Below, piece after piece: positions 62,864 through 64,000 of a stretch of DNA of 64,000 nt (position 1 is its first letter; the number at the start of each line of letters is the position of its first letter). The position numbers were made by a program, and so were the translations under genes. The notes below the pieces were generated by a model that was not told the origin of the DNA, ran no database searches, and saw nothing but the letters and a program-made list of their open reading frames with translations. The stretch is from CAWJPY01 sp963844865 (GTDB lineage: Bacteria; Acidobacteriota; Thermoanaerobaculia; Thermoanaerobaculales; Sulfomarinibacteraceae): NCBI GenBank assembly GCA_963844865.1, contig CAWJPY010000014.1, positions 78,296-142,295 of the forward strand, read 5' to 3'.

Positions 62864-64000
62864 GGTTGTGAACCGGGCACGTTGTGCGTACCGCTGCGTC
62901 CTACAACCTCCGGGGCGCGGGTGTCGTTTCCCGGTGCCCGCGGATGCGCTCGCCGACGTCGCGGCCTGCCGGAGGAGGGCTCGGCACCGTTCGACGTCGC
63001 GGGTCGTGGTGCCGAGGTTCCCGATGGCGACCCGCAGGGCGATCCCGGCATCCAACCGGGTGTGGGAGAGGAAGACCTCGCCGGAGGCGTTGACCCGCTC
63101 CAGAAGGTCGAGGTTGAGACGGTCCAGCTGGTCGGCGGCCGTCACCCCCGGGGGCCGCACGCGGAAGCACACCACGGAGAACGGGACCGGTGCGAGGCGC
63201 TCGAAGAGGGGCTCGTCGTCGATCCAGGCGGCGAGCTCTCGGGCCAGCGCGACGTGGCGACGGAGGCGGTCGATGATCCCCTGGCGCCCGAAGGCCCGCA
63301 GCACCCACCACAGCTTGAGGGCTCGAAAGCGTCGGCCGAGCTGCACGCCGTAGTCCATGAGATCCACGACCCGTCCGGTCTGGGGGGTCGTCAGGTACTC
63401 GGGGACCAGGGAGAAGGCACGCCGGAACAGGTCCTGGTGGGGCGTGAAGAGCACCGAGCAGTCGATGGGCACGAACATCCACTTGTGGGGGTTGAAGACC
63501 AGGCTGTCGGCCCGCTCGCACCCGTCGAGGCACCAGCGGTGCTCGGGACAGAGGGCCGCGGTGCCGGCGTAGGCGGCGTCCACGTGCAGCCACAGGCCGT
63601 GCTCGGCGCACACCTCGGCGATGGCCGGGACCGGATCCACGGACGTCGTGGAGGTGGTGCCCACGGTGGCCACCACGGCCAGGGGACGCATTCCGGCGGC
63701 GCGGTCTGCGGCGATCGCGTCCCGCAGGGCGGTGACGTCCATGCGGTACTCGGCGTCGTGGGGGATGGCGCGGTAGCCGTCGAGGCCGATGCCCAGGGCC
63801 ACGCAGGCCTTGGCGATGGACGAGTGGGCCTGATCGGAGGCGTAGACCGCCAGCGGAGGCAGGTCCGGCCGGCCGGCCATACCGCGGCGACGGCCCTCGG
63901 GGTCCGCCGCCTCCCGGGGGCGGCGAGGCCGAGCATGGAGGAGATGGAGGCGGTGTCGTTCAGGAACCCGAACCAGCCCCCGGGGAGGTGGAGGGCGTCC
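62860..64000 (-). CDS. PLP-dependent group II decarboxylase, arm 2 copy (N-terminus beyond window)
   Basis: Continuous from the MAGRPDLPPLAVYASDQAHS segment (63880) through WLHVDAAYAGTA, FNPHKWMFVPIDCSVLF and LTTPQTGRVVDLMDYGVQLG to HTRLDAGIALRVAIGNLGTT, i.e. intact exactly where arm 1 is broken. A one-base deletion near 63920 breaks its 5' part, and an indel near 62945 removes the proper stop so that the frame runs on into ctaB. Three differences from arm 1 near 63890 are synonymous. Confidence 0.83.

Larger units (their letters stand above)
56291..64000. repeat. Giant inverted repeat, arm 2 (about 7.7 kb, reaches window end)
   Basis: Reverse-complement copy of 48542-56239. Outer parts (for example the YraN gene) agree in every codon of 143; parts near the centre and a block at about 62560-62700 differ strongly. 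Differences include single-base indels in G or C runs and substitutions. Confidence 0.97.

Noticed and set aside
61550..63880. A 776-codon open frame that would fuse the decarboxylase and heme O synthase
   Set aside because: It results from an indel in arm 2 that removes the decarboxylase stop; arm 1 shows two separate genes overlapping by GTGA, and the ctaB part is in the wrong frame.

Overview
The window is 64 kb of very GC-rich DNA (about 70% by eye, not counted) from a Gram-negative-type bacterium. Evidence for an outer membrane and respiration: a complete Mla-type lipid ABC transporter, lipoproteins, both late steps of heme A synthesis (ctaA, ctaB), and a large NapC/NirT-like multiheme cytochrome. 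Gene content recalls Deltaproteobacteria-like, Rokubacteria/NC10-like or Acidobacteria-like metagenome lineages, but no marker here settles the phylum. No rRNA, tRNA, CRISPR array, integrase or transposase was recognised.

Layout. 0-3 kb: lemA fragment, infC with an apparent ATC start, and a divergent 13-heme membrane cytochrome. 3-11.5 kb: a long minus-strand run of unknown membrane protein, ftsH, exported protein, mlaE(STAS)-mlaF-mlaD, auxiliary lipoprotein, lipoprotein. 11.7-20 kb: ctaA, two cell-surface proteins, a NodI/NodJ-like exporter and a tandem pair of exported thioredoxin-like proteins. 20-27 kb: LarA-like racemase, crotonase, Zn-alcohol dehydrogenase plus DhnA/LsrF-type aldolase, an exported protein with an S74 chaperone domain, PfpI and Mth938-like proteins. 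27-38 kb: regulator with TPRs, LysE exporter, M28 peptidase, serine hydrolase, PQQ-type propeller, glgC. 38-44 kb: a compact FAAL / acyl carrier protein / type III polyketide synthase / ICMT-like methyltransferase set that looks like a methylated phenolic-lipid or alkylpyrone pathway, with a TPR protein and an MFS transporter upstream. 43.6-47 kb: trkH, trkA, cytochrome c lipoprotein. 47-48 kb: a four-helix-bundle (S23/IVP-like) gene flanked by degenerate short repeats and a perfect 22-bp inverted repeat.

48.5-64 kb is one giant palindrome. The genes for a PLP decarboxylase, ctaB, a DUF3179 protein, queA, a YraN nuclease, a membrane pseudokinase and a glutamate-cysteine ligase are followed by a 51-bp spacer and then by the same genes in inverted order. 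The arms carry different indels and a few badly divergent patches; neither arm alone encodes all the proteins, but a composite of the two does. A fold-back (chimeric) read or contig-end artefact is the likeliest cause, although a real inverted duplication cannot be excluded from sequence alone.

Apparent frameshifts also cluster in ftsH, the nodIJ-like pair, the M28 peptidase and mlaD. Because ftsH is normally essential and the breaks fall in GC or homopolymer runs, these are more likely consensus errors than decay. Such genes are given as single features with the break noted.
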